A stretch of 64,000 nt of DNA from Caldisericum exile_A (lineage in GTDB: Bacteria; Caldisericota; Caldisericia; Caldisericales; Caldisericaceae), in the NCBI RefSeq assembly GCF_047785965.1, contig NZ_JBLOBF010000001.1:301018-365017 (forward strand), read 5' to 3'. Shown in pieces: positions 52,770 to 61,998 of this stretch. The notes under the pieces were generated by a model. The model did not search any database. It was not told where the DNA came from and saw only the letters and a program-made list of their open reading frames with translations. A program made the position numbers and the translations under genes. Positions within the stretch are counted from its first letter, which is position 1, and each line of letters starts with the position of its first letter.

Positions 52770-55304
52770 TTAGGATACTTCGAATATAAGGAATAAAAAT
52801 AAAATTACGGGAATAATTTGAAAAAGATAAGATATCATGCCAGCAAAAATAGATATTCCCAGCCCAAGCATTCCCCAAGCTACGAGGAATGAACTTGCAA
52901 AAAACAAAGCCGTAAGAACTAAGACAAAAATGCTTATATCAAAATTTTGGTTTGAACGGCTCTTCTCCTTTTCTAAAAGGATTGCAAATATTAATGAAAG
53001 AAGGACTATAAACAAATAAGACAAAGGATAGATGAAAATGCTAAGCTCTGTAATGTGTAAAACTATAAATCTGTTTATAAAAATAGTTCCGATAATGATG
53101 AATACGGAAAGGGCAAAACAAAAAGTTGAAAATAATTTATTTTTTACTTGAATATCAACTAATATTAAAATAAAACTCACAAGGAAAATTATAACGAAAG
53201 GAATATAAGTGAAAAGTTCTGTTCTTTCCGGTAAAAAAAATGGAAGCCATTTAAAAGAAATCAAAGTCAACAGGACAAGAATAACGCCAATAATTTCAGA
53301 CCTTGAAATTCTTCGTTTAAATGTTAGTAATATAACCATAGGAAACACGATTGGAAAATAAAATAGAGATATTTGGAAAGAAGGATAAGGAAGCAGCAAA
53401 GTTGGAGGCTCTGGAATTATGGATCCAAATTCAATAATATTATAGATCCAAAACAATGCTATAAACAACAGAGAAAATGCAAAAATTCTTGAATCTCCCC
53501 TACTAAGCGCATAAATAAAAAATATTGCAGAAACAGCAATATAAAGAATAGCCGTTAAATCATAGCCTAGGAATAATAAATTTATAAGAATTATTAGTGC
53601 TGTAATAAAGATAGATGACAAAACAAACAATACTTTATTCTCAAAAATCCGCTTTACATAAAATTTCTTCTTAAAGAAAACTATTGACAATACAAATAAA
53701 AATATAATAGGTATTAATTGAATTTTGATGTAGTTAAAGATTTTTGGATTTTCAAAAGAAAAGTTTTCAAATACAATTTTTTCATTTTCTCCGAGGGTAA
53801 ATTCTTTCATTTCAAACGGCTGAAAATCTAAATTTATTTCACGTTTAACTCCCGAAACATCAAAATTTATATATTTAGAAATATTTTTGTTCGTTCCATT
53901 TGTAAGTATTATGGACAAATATCTATCTGATGCAGGCTTATTAGTGACAGCTATTGGAAAAAAATCTTTCTTAAAGACTTCAACTATTGCAGTTCCATCT
54001 AAATCAAAGTTCAAATAAATCCCCGTATTTACCTTTTGAATTTCCCAACCTTTTACATTGCCATTAATGTATATATTATCCTCGCTTTTAATTGTAAGAT
54101 GCTGATTTATCTTTCCCCTTCCAGCATAAATATAAGAAAGAACGTTTTCGCCGCTGAATTCAGAAACGCTATAATCTCTATATTGTCTAAAATTAGAAAA
54201 TGTCAAAGGCAAAACTCTTTTAATTATATCAGATGCATTCAATATCTCTTTTGTAAAGTTTGAAAAACTTTGCTCATAATAGAAAAATTCGTTTGTTTTT
54301 AGATCTCTGCCAAATTGCGGAACGATTCCAAGTAAAGAACATTCCTTTAGAAAATTTTCAATTTCGCTTCCATTTAAATTACCATTGTAGTTTGCGATAA
54401 TTGTTTTACTTGACAATATCCTACGAAGACTCTCTAACTTACTAAAACTATCTCCAAAAACATTAACAACAAATACATCTCCTAGATCTTTAACTGAATT
54501 GACATTATTTTCCGTAATATTTGTAAATACAATTAATTTTTGTCCGATATCGCGCTTAAGGTGTTGGATAGTTTTTTTAACAATGCTTTCGTAATTAAAA
54601 TCTACTAAGTCAGGTAGTTGAATATAAAACCCATCAAAATCGAGATACGAATTTTGATACTTGCTTCGTGCAATTTTACTTAAAATAGCAGATTGATTTA
54701 TGACTTCACTTTTTATGAACCGATAATATTGAGTAGTATCTTTAAAGGGAAATTTCAATGGATCAAGAAAGAAATAAGTTGTTAAAGTGTTTTTTACTTT
54801 CGGAGTTCTGATCGGTATTGCAATATATCCACTTTTCGAAGATTCGTACCTATATGTGACAACAATGTCTGGTTCACTTTTTTTAACTTCAGTCAATGGA
54901 ATACCCTTAACTTCGTAAAGGGATGAAATTGCAGAAAGTATCTTTTGCTTTTCAACCAGATCAAATGGTTCAGAAGTTTCATAGAATTTTTTCAAATCCG
55001 AAAGATTTGAGGGCCTACTATTTTCAAGTAAATAAAGGAAGAGATCCAATTTAACAAAAACCCTTGCATTATGTTTATAGGCAATATTTTCTACATCAAT
55101 AAGACTTTCTGGTTTTTCAACAAAAACTGCACTTACAGGAATATTGGGATATTTTGCTATAAAAGAGGAAAGATCTATGTTTGCAATAGAAATACCAGAA
55201 TAAAGAAAGTGAGAATTCACATTCTCAACATTTGCATTGGTATTTAAAGGAATAAATAAAAAAAACACAAAAACAAGTATAAATATATAAATTAACTTTT
55301 TCAT
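52770..55304 (-). CDS. Large membrane protein of unknown function
   Basis: 844 residues. An N-terminal membrane segment (about 5-22) is followed by about 500 extracytoplasmic residues with no recognised motif, then about 9-10 membrane helices from near residue 530 to the C-terminus. The soluble part has a weakly TIM-barrel-like flavour (SAVFVEKPESLIDVENI, SYLDFDGFYIQLPDLV), which I do not press. It resembles the architecture of DUF5693-like proteins from memory. Its C-terminus adjoins the ssrA promoter. A short leader of about 6 nt is predicted. Confidence 0.6.
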   Translation of the reverse strand: MKKLIYIFILVFVFFLFIPLNTNANVENVNSHFLYSGISIANIDLSSFIAKYPNIPVSAVFVEKPESLIDVENIAYKHNARVFVKLDLFLYLLENSRPSNLSDLKKFYETSEPFDLVEKQKILSAISSLYEVKGIPLTEVKKSEPDIVVTYRYESSKSGYIAIPIRTPKVKNTLTTYFFLDPLKFPFKDTTQYYRFIKSEVINQSAILSKIARSKYQNSYLDFDGFYIQLPDLVDFNYESIVKKTIQHLKRDIGQKLIVFTNITENNVNSVKDLGDVFVVNVFGDSFSKLESLRRILSSKTIIANYNGNLNGSEIENFLKECSLLGIVPQFGRDLKTNEFFYYEQSFSNFTKEILNASDIIKRVLPLTFSNFRQYRDYSVSEFSGENVLSYIYAGRGKINQHLTIKSEDNIYINGNVKGWEIQKVNTGIYLNFDLDGTAIVEVFKKDFFPIAVTNKPASDRYLSIILTNGTNKNISKYINFDVSGVKREINLDFQPFEMKEFTLGENEKIVFENFSFENPKIFNYIKIQLIPIIFLFVLSIVFFKKKFYVKRIFENKVLFVLSSIFITALIILINLLFLGYDLTAILYIAVSAIFFIYALSRGDSRIFAFSLLFIALFWIYNIIEFGSIIPEPPTLLLPYPSFQISLFYFPIVFPMVILLTFKRRISRSEIIGVILVLLTLISFKWLPFFLPERTELFTYIPFVIIFLVSFILILVDIQVKNKLFSTFCFALSVFIIIGTIFINRFIVLHITELSIFIYPLSYLFIVLLSLIFAILLEKEKSRSNQNFDISIFVLVLTALFFASSFLVAWGMLGLGISIFAGMISYLFQIIPVILFLFLIFEVS

Positions 55305-55316
55305 ATTTCAAGCATG

Positions 55317-55344
55317 ATTTTATCACAAAATTTTAATTTCACAA
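55317..55344 (-). promoter_or_regulatory. Putative promoter of the large membrane protein gene
   Basis: Minus strand: TTGTGA (55339-55344), 16-bp spacer, TAAAAT (55317-55322), 12 nt before the ATG at 55304. No Shine-Dalgarno. Confidence 0.45.
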
Positions 55345-55383
55345 AAAGCTGTGCTTAGCCTTAACAAGAAGAAATTTAACTGC

Positions 55384-55413
55384 TTGACTTTAATCAAATA
55401 TTCACACTATAAT
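55384..55413 (+). promoter_or_regulatory. Putative murT promoter (leaderless)
   Basis: TTGACT (55384-55389), 18-bp spacer, TATAAT (55408-55413), 5 nt before the ATG at 55419. No ribosome site. Confidence 0.65.
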
Positions 55414-55418
55414 ATGGC

Positions 55419-56774
55419 ATGCGTGATGATCTAATGAAAATAAATATTATTCGCTTCTATCTTGCAGTATCGATTGGGATCCTAACGAAATATTTTCTTA
55501 AGGCACTTGGCTTTAGTGCAACTTCTCTTCCAGGCAAAATTGCATATGCTATTTATCCAGAAATTTTGAGGGAACTAAATAAAAGATGCAAAAGTAAAAT
55601 TTTAATTACAGGAACAAATGGAAAATCCACAACAACGCATCTTATAAATTTGATTTGTGAAAAAAAAGGGATAACCTTATGTAATGAATCCGGTGCAAAT
55701 ATGATAAGCGGAATAGTTAGTACTTTTATAAGTAAGCTAAGAAATTACTACGACTATTGCATTTTCGAAGTAGATGAAGGATCGATTAAAAAAATATCAA
55801 ATGAATTAAAGCCAGACTTTGTTGTTGTTACAAATATTTTTAGAGACCAACTTGATAGATATGGCGAAGTTGATTTAATCAGAAATACAATATTTGAAAG
55901 CATAGCAAATTCTTTTGCATTGTTAAATGGAGATGACCCAAATTTAAATTTATATAATGACAATAAAAAAGCTTTCTTTGGTTTAGAATACCAAAATAGT
56001 ATAGAGAATCGCAATTTAACACTTGATACACAATTTTGTCCATTATGTGGCACAAAACTTTCCTATGAGTATTATACGGTTGGTCATCTTGGAAAATTCT
56101 TTTGCCCTAATTGTGGATTTAGAAATGCAGAACCGCAATTTTTGATAAGAAATATAAAACACATTGGAAATTCATATACTTTTGTTTTTGTCGATAAGAA
56201 CTCTAATACTCTGACCAATTTTAAGATAAAAGATTTTGGGGCGTATCAACTTTACAATGTATGTGCAGCTATTTCAACAACATCAGTTTTAGGAATAAAT
56301 CAAGCAGAGATACACGAGATCTTGGAAAATTTTTCTCCAAAATTAGGAAGATTTGAAGAAATAAAGTTAAGTGATAAAACTATAATAATAAATCTTGTTA
56401 AGAATCCTGTAAGCTTAAGCGAAACCCTATACACAATTTCTAACGATAACTCTAATAAAGTAATTGTACTAATCTTAAATGATAACTACGCCGACGGAAG
56501 AGATGTATCCTGGATTTGGGACGCTGATTTTGACATAATTAGCTCATTAAAAAATCTTACAAAAGTATATTGTGGTGGAAAAAGAAAAGAAGAGATATTA
56601 CTAAGATTAAAATACACATCATTTCGTTTAGAAAATTGTTATTTAATCGATTTGAGAAGAGATATTAAAAATATTTTAGCTCACAATGTTGAAAAAATTT
56701 ACTTTTTGCCAACTTACACTGCGCTTTTTGAAACACGTAAAATTATTTTAGAAACCATACAAAGGAGAAAATAA
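55419..56774 (+). CDS. murT: Lipid II isoglutaminyl synthase, MurT subunit
   Basis: 451 residues of the Mur ligase family: P-loop ITGTNGKSTTTHLINL, VVVTNIFRDQLDRYGEVD, a four-Cys zinc ribbon near 207-232 (CPLCG ... CPNCG) that typifies MurT, and a DUF1727-like C-terminus (LNDNYADGRDVSWIWDADFD). With GatD it amidates the D-Glu of lipid II. ATG at 55434 is an alternative start. Confidence 0.92.
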   Translation: MRDDLMKINIIRFYLAVSIGILTKYFLKALGFSATSLPGKIAYAIYPEILRELNKRCKSKILITGTNGKSTTTHLINLICEKKGITLCNESGANMISGIVSTFISKLRNYYDYCIFEVDEGSIKKISNELKPDFVVVTNIFRDQLDRYGEVDLIRNTIFESIANSFALLNGDDPNLNLYNDNKKAFFGLEYQNSIENRNLTLDTQFCPLCGTKLSYEYYTVGHLGKFFCPNCGFRNAEPQFLIRNIKHIGNSYTFVFVDKNSNTLTNFKIKDFGAYQLYNVCAAISTTSVLGINQAEIHEILENFSPKLGRFEEIKLSDKTIIINLVKNPVSLSETLYTISNDNSNKVIVLILNDNYADGRDVSWIWDADFDIISSLKNLTKVYCGGKRKEEILLRLKYTSFRLENCYLIDLRRDIKNILAHNVEKIYFLPTYTALFETRKIILETIQRRK

Positions 56775-57524
56775 ATGCACATAAAAATAGTTAATCTTTT
56801 TCCAGAGCTCCTCAATCTATACGGCGATAAAGGAAATATTATTGTTTTGAAAAAAAGAGCAGAATGGAGAAACATTAAAGCAGATATTATAGACTTCCAT
56901 ATAGAAGATACCCCTTATTTGTTAAAAGAAGTAGACATAGTTCTTTTAGGTGGAGCATCGGACTATGAAGAAAAAATACTTTTTAAATTTCTACTTGGCA
57001 TCAAAAACATATTGAAAGAACTTATAGAAAGTAATGTAACAGTACTTGCTATATGTGGAGGATACCAACTTTTAGGTAATCTCTACATTAAAGATAGTGG
57101 TGAAGAAATAAAAGGATTAGGAATTTTAGACTTTTACACCAAACAAGAAAAAGGAAGATTGGTGGGAAACTTAATTATCGAAAACAATTTAGGTTTATTA
57201 CCAAAAACTGTAGTTGGTTTTGAAAATCACGGAGGCAGAACTTATCATAATTACAATACATTTGGAAAAATTTTAACGGGTTTTGGTAATAACGGAAAAG
57301 ATAAGAAGGAAGGAATAGTATACAAGAATCTTATCGGAACGTATATGCATGGACCTATTTTACCTAAAAATCCACACATTGCTGATTATCTTATATTTAA
57401 AGCCCTAAAGAGAAAATACGGCATAACCTTCGATGAATTTGCCAAACTTGACGATAGAATTGAGATGTTAGCACATAGAAAAGTATTAGCTTTATATAAC
57501 AAAAGATTCTTTTTTAAAAAATAA
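56775..57524 (+). CDS. gatD: Lipid II isoglutaminyl synthase, glutaminase GatD subunit
   Basis: 249 residues of class I glutamine amidotransferase of the CobB/CobQ type. Nucleophile Cys94 in LAICGGYQLLG, and catalytic His192 in GTYMHGPILPKN. It supplies ammonia to MurT. It directly follows murT with GGAG upstream. It is the last intact core gene before the degenerate region. Confidence 0.92.
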   Translation: MHIKIVNLFPELLNLYGDKGNIIVLKKRAEWRNIKADIIDFHIEDTPYLLKEVDIVLLGGASDYEEKILFKFLLGIKNILKELIESNVTVLAICGGYQLLGNLYIKDSGEEIKGLGILDFYTKQEKGRLVGNLIIENNLGLLPKTVVGFENHGGRTYHNYNTFGKILTGFGNNGKDKKEGIVYKNLIGTYMHGPILPKNPHIADYLIFKALKRKYGITFDEFAKLDDRIEMLAHRKVLALYNKRFFFKK

Positions 57525-58146
57525 AAAATCTATTAGATAATTGCTTGATAGGTTATAAAAATTCTGGGCAAATAATTTACCCGTGAAGCATCATTCCATA
57601 CCTCAATCCTCAGTAATTGCCGTCTTTTTGTAATTAAAACTTTCTTTTTTAAACTTTTTAATAACTCCTACAATTTTTTCTGCCTAAATTAAGCGATTTT
57701 TTATCACTAAATAAAAGCTTATCTTTTTTGAGAATTTCATCAAGCATCAAGATTCTCTCTCAAAAAGTCGTTCTTCTGTAATTTGCACTACTTTTAAACA
57801 GCTTTTTTTAAGAACTCAAATCATTTACTAAAACTCTTGCCTTATTGAGTTCTCTAAGACATAAATGAAGAACTGGTTGAATTTAATCATTATATAAAAA
57901 TGTTAAGGAGTCTTTTGCTACTTTTATTGCGCAAAGGATAACTTCCAATAATGATGTGCGTGATCAAAATAAGTATATATCTTAATTGCCAACTCTTGCT
58001 TCGATATCCCTATCTTATCTACATCATACTCTTTCTGCACTCTGAATAAGAAGTTATTTAAAATTATCTTGTCTCTACAATCATAACTGCCCTATCACAG
58101 TTTTGTTGTTTTAAGAGAATTCCTATAATATGTTAGGAGGTTGCAA
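57525..58146 (-). pseudogene. Degenerate minus-strand coding remnant, unidentified
   Basis: No intact gene. Short open stretches on the minus strand look coding but are broken by stops and frame changes. The best is 57924-58091 (about 55 residues, containing VQKEYDVDKIGISKQELA and HAHHYWKLSFA); another near 57540-57650 contains RIEVWNDASRVNYLP. I do not recognise the family; a decayed transposase or other accessory gene is possible. The plus strand near 58130-58146 holds an AGGAGG ribosome site for the next gene. Confidence 0.35.
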
Positions 58147-59756
58147 ATGAAAAATAAAATTATAATCTTTTTGTAATTTTAGTTTTAATTGCTTCCGCAG
58201 TTGTTGCAGTATGGAGTCTCTCTACTAAAATAACTTCTACTCCTATCTTAGTGAAAGCAAATGGAAGCTTTTTAAAAATAGACGAAAAAGGAAGGGTTAC
58301 AAAACTCTCTGATGTAAGTAAAAATGATTTAATAAAGGGAATTGGTTTTTATGCAGACAATTTTATTTATACTTCACAATCATCTGATAACTCGCCAATC
58401 ACTTCAATCTGGAATCTTAATACAAAAACACATGAATTAACTGAGCTTACAAAAGGAATCGGTAATACCTTTTTTAGCCCTATGATTAAAGGTGATAAAC
58501 TTATTTTTGAAAGTAAAGAGCCTTTTGGAATATGGGTTGTTGATCTTAAAAATAGCAGTAAAGTAAATGTCTCAGAAGGTTTAGAGCCATCCACAGGTGG
58601 AAGTGGAACACAATTTGGGGAATTCATTATTTCAAAAGATTCTAAGTGGATTATCTTCACAGCATTTGATCCTGTACTCAAGAAAAATTGCTATTTTTCC
58701 ACAAGAGTTGACGGAAGCAAGCGAGTGAATCTTACAGGCAATGTGCCTATTCCATTGCTTGCAGTTGATGCAGCAGATGGAAGACCTTTTATTGAACTAA
58801 CTGCTTTTTCGGAAGATGGAACGAAACTCTTTTTTAGCTTCGCCAATAATGGAAAAGAACTAAGTTATTTTACAAGCATAGACGGGAATTTTAGGGCAAC
58901 TCTTCCTTACGGGTATTTTGTTTCATTTATTAACAACGATTCTGAAATAATTCTTTTGTACCCAAACCCTACTACAGGTAAACGCTCTATTTTGAAAGTT
59001 TCAATTGATGGTAAAATCCAAAATAACTTAACTAAAGACTTACAAGGGGATTGCTATGAGGTGAAACTTTCTCCACAAAATGACAAAATTATTTTTACAT
59101 TTGCTCCTATTGGCTCTCAAGAGTATTCCCTTTGGATTATGAATATTGACGGAAGTAATAAGCAGAAGCTTACTGATAAAACAGAAGGTATTTTATACCC
59201 AATGCCTTTTGGTTTTGTCCTTATTCCTAATAGCAATAAGATAATATACCAAATAGAAGATCCTGATTTAAGAAAATGGTCCCTTTGGACTTATGACATG
59301 GATAATAGCGCTAAAACAAAGCTTTTAGGAGATAGTGAGACCGATTATACCTTTGCTTATTTGGCTTCAAATGGAAAATATATTATTGTTAGAAGCGGTG
59401 AAAATGTTTCGCTTGCAAGCACAAATGGAGACAAAAAAGAAATCCTTGAAGGTAATTTTGGAAGCAACACTTTCAGTATTTTGAATGACTATCTAATATA
59501 TCAGGACTCAAAGAATAACTCTCTCTATCTCCTGGATCTGTCAACTGATACAAAACTCAAGATAAAAGAAAATTTTTTAGATAATATTTTGGGAGATAGG
59601 TGCCAAATTTCTACTAACGGCAAGGATATTTTGATTGCTGCAAGCACAAAAGAGGGTTTGCTCCAATATTATCTGTTTAACACTCAAAATCATAAGTTCA
59701 CAGACCTGAATAAAATAATAAAGGGCGAAATCTTTTTTGTTAATCTTTTTTGTTAG
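58147..59756 (+). pseudogene. TolB-like beta-propeller protein, frameshifted
   Basis: An ATG at 58147 with a strong AGGAGG starts MKNKIIIFL then stops at once (58174-58176). Inserting one T in the T run at 58168-58172 restores one frame: signal/membrane anchor (VILVLIASAVVAVW) joined to the open frame of 58251-59756. That frame contains WD40/TolB-type blades (FSPMIKGDKLIFESK, KLSPQNDKIIFTFAP, LWIMNIDGSNKQKLTD). The only in-frame start beyond the break, a GTG at 58251, lacks a ribosome site. Either a pseudogene, a sequencing error, or slippage. Confidence 0.7.
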
Positions 59757-59796
59757 AGATAAATAAGAAGATACAATAAAAGTTCCAGTTGGGTAA

Positions 59797-60270
59797 GCAA
59801 TAACTCTTCTTATCCTTGCTTTGATCCTCTATGTAGTTTACTCTATCAGGGGGAACAAGGAAAAATTAAAAGATGCTTTGAAGAAAAGTGCAAAAATATT
59901 TATTCAAAATTCTATAACACTTTTTGCAATCTTTGCGATAATTGCAATTCTTGAAAAATTCTTGTCTCCTAAAGCATTTTCTGCTTTTCTATTAAAGTTC
60001 AATTGATTTACGGAAATCATTATTGGTGCTCTTACTGGTGCAATGATTATGAGTCCTGTTGTAAAGAGTTATCCCCTAAGGCAGCATTCACTATCTCATA
60101 ATTCAAATTATTCGCTTTTTGCAGTTTTTCTGTTTGCATGGGTCGGCATAGGGGCTATTGCCCTTCCTCTTGAGTTTAAATTCCCTGGAAAGAAGTTTAT
60201 TCAACCAAAGAATTCATTCACATTTATTGCTGCAATTCTTCTTGCAATGCGTATTGGGGCGCTATTATAA
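59797..60270 (+). pseudogene. Damaged membrane permease, N-terminal half (ArsP/UPF0718-like)
   Basis: One frame reads through membrane helices (ITLLILALILYVVYSI, SITLFAIFAIIAILEKFL), then an in-frame TGA at 60004-60006, then GALTGAMIMSPVVKSYPL and more helices (FAVFLFAWVGIGAIALPLEF). The ITG/YP-like motif recalls the ArsP/UPF0718 permease family. The upstream start is missing and a TAA stands at 59794. Confidence 0.5.
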
Positions 60271-60395
60271 AAACTATTCTAAAGGGTTGAACAATTGAAA
60301 TAACGATACTTACAACCACAATTATATATATGCAATTTTAATCCATCTAAGGTGGGCTCACCTTTACTTTCTTCTACGAAAACATACCTGAACTT

Positions 60396-60675
60396 TTTCA
60401 TTGTTATTGTTGCAATTGCTATGCTTTCCTCTTTTACTGTTGGTTACAATTCCAAAGGAATTAATAGGGAGAACCATTTGAAGGCAAAGTGAGGTGCAAG
60501 GGATCTTTATTAGTGCATTATTCGGTACCTTAATGATAGGCCCTGCGTATATGTTTTACCCATTCTTTAAGGAATTGATGGATAAAGGGGAAGAGCAAAT
60601 ATCATTGCTATTAGAATTGGCGCATGAGCAACCAAAATCGCATGGATACCCTTTGCAATAACAGTGCTCGGGTAA
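60396..60675 (+). pseudogene. Damaged membrane permease, C-terminal part
   Basis: Pieces in different frames: YLNFFIVIVAIAMLSSFTVG, then VQGIFISALFGTLMIGPAYM, then ANIIAIRIGA, an in-frame TGA, and ATKIAWIPFAITVLG ending at TAA 60673-60675. At least two frameshifts and stops. The last piece matches the end of ArsP/UPF0718 permeases; the TGA sits where a Trp would be expected. Confidence 0.5.
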
Positions 60676-60695
60676 GTGCACACAGGCACCCCTCA

Positions 60696-60833
60696 TACTG
60701 GACTCTCAAGCGTTTTAAGAAAAACGACAAGGGCGAAGTGTGGCTCGAAACTGAAACTAACGCTTTTAAGCAAATCAAAGACAAATCATTTGACATCGGC
60801 GAGACAATCAAGCCCATCATCAAGAAAATGTGA
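60696..60833 (+). pseudogene. Fragment resembling LexA/UmuD-type (S24) peptidase C-terminus
   Basis: About 45 residues: WTLKRFKKNDKGEVWLET followed by FDIGETIKPIIKKM. In S24 peptidases the catalytic Lys sits in a [TV]xKR motif of this kind, followed by a V-x-L-x-x-E stretch and an I-x-G-x-V tail. The serine half is absent; upstream is permease debris. The segment is visibly richer in GC than its surroundings. Confidence 0.45.
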
Positions 60834-61666
60834 TGAGGAAGGCAAACGGAAAAGTTATGAAGAAGGCATATACAGTAAAGAAAAAAGGAAAGTGTTTAAC
60901 GCTGACAATTTTCTGCGTGACGTTTTTTTGCTAACCCTTTATTCATGCATCAAGAAATGTTAGAGAAAATGCTCAAATACTCAAAACTGTGGTAAAAAGA
61001 GACAGCATATAAAAAGGATTTAATGGCAAATTCAGTAAGTATGGTAAAAGAGAAGAGAGTCTCGCATTTTAATCACTCAATTCTTGAAGGACTCGAAAGG
61101 AGAATTTTCAAAAATTTGAACCTGCCATCTCTTAAGATATTTTTAGGTATTACAATCTAATATTGATTTTCTTTGAACTTTATAGCTTTTTTGGAAAACA
61201 AAAGAAAAAGAAGAGCAAGTATTTTTATAGGTTAGAGGAGGTACCAAGCAACGACAGAATGATATTGTTTGCAGAGAAAATAAAAGGAGTTTTGGTGTCT
61301 GGAAAGTAATTAAAGATCTTTTATGTCCATAAATCTGAACAAACTTGGATTGCTGATTTATAAATAATCTACCTGAAAAATTCAAAAATACAAAAATTTT
61401 CCGTTTTCATGGAGGATTATTGCAATTTTTTGAAAGGATTTTCATAAGATAAAAATTGAAAATAAAATTCTCATTATATGAGCTTACTGTGTTCTAAAAT
61501 CTTTTAAAAATTTTTAGATTGATTTTAAAAGCCAGTAATTAATAAAATCTATATTTTAAAATTAGGACAGTAGATTAGAAATTTTATTAAATTTCATTAT
61601 AAAATCTATTTATTCAATAAATTAAATTTCTGTATCATAAATTTAGCATAGTATTTTCTAAAATTC
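60834..61666. other. Gap with no recognisable gene
   Basis: No frame over about 80 codons has a ribosome site or recognisable product. The 61480-61680 part is very AT-rich with runs such as AAAATCTTTTA. Probably decayed sequence plus the upstream control region of the following operon. Confidence 0.5.
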
Positions 61667-61694
61667 TTGTTAAAATTTCTATCTTTTATATAAT
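61667..61694 (+). promoter_or_regulatory. Putative promoter of the small ORF-NTPase operon
   Basis: TTGTTA (61667-61672), 16-bp spacer, TATAAT (61689-61694), about 25 nt before the first ATG (61719), with AAGGAGG between. Confidence 0.6.
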
Positions 61695-61718
61695 TATGAT
61701 AAATAATAAGGAGGAAAT

Positions 61719-61862
61719 ATGGAAAATCTTAAACATGACTTTATAGAAAAATTCAAAGAAGCTATAGCATCTCTCAAGAAAAAGGGTAAACATATCGGAA
61801 GGTACATTCTATTTTCTTTAGTTCTTTCTTTAATAATAAGGAGGAAACATGAAAAATCTTAA
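61719..61862 (+). CDS. Small membrane protein, repeat copy 1
   Basis: 47 residues: amphipathic Lys-rich N-terminus (MENLKHDFIEKFKEAIASLK), then GRYILFSLVLSLII as a short transmembrane helix and a basic tail RRKHEKS. AAGGAGG lies 5-7 nt upstream. It ends 14 bp inside copy 2. No recognised family; it matches the N-terminus of the downstream NTPase. Confidence 0.7.
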   Translation: MENLKHDFIEKFKEAIASLKKKGKHIGRYILFSLVLSLIIRRKHEKS

Positions 61863-61998
61863 ACATGACTTTATAGAAAAATTCAAAGAAGCTATAGCAT
61901 CTCTAAAGAAAAATTGTAAACATATCGGAAGGTACATTCTATTTTCTTTAGTTCTTTCTTTAATAATAAGGAGGAAATATGGAAAATCTCAAACATAA
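61849..61998 (+). CDS. Small membrane protein, repeat copy 2
   Basis: 49 residues, almost identical to copy 1 (MKNLKHDFIEKFKEAIASLK ... GRYILFSLVLSLII), tail RRKYGKSQT. It overlaps copy 1 by 14 bp and the NTPase start by 20 bp. Its own AAGGAGG is present. Function unknown; possible translation coupling with both neighbours. Confidence 0.7.
   Translation: MKNLKHDFIEKFKEAIASLKKNCKHIGRYILFSLVLSLIIRRKYGKSQT

Noticed and set aside
52540..52773. Open frame of 77 codons on the plus strand
   Set aside because: It lies across the antisense of tmRNA and its promoter; no ribosome site and no protein-like sequence.
58147..58176. Programmed -1 frameshift in the TolB-like gene
   Set aside because: The site C TTT TTG is not a good slippery heptamer and no pseudoknot is evident; a base loss is simpler.
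57525..61700. Complete insertion sequence
   Set aside because: No terminal inverted repeats, target duplications or intact transposase could be found by eye.
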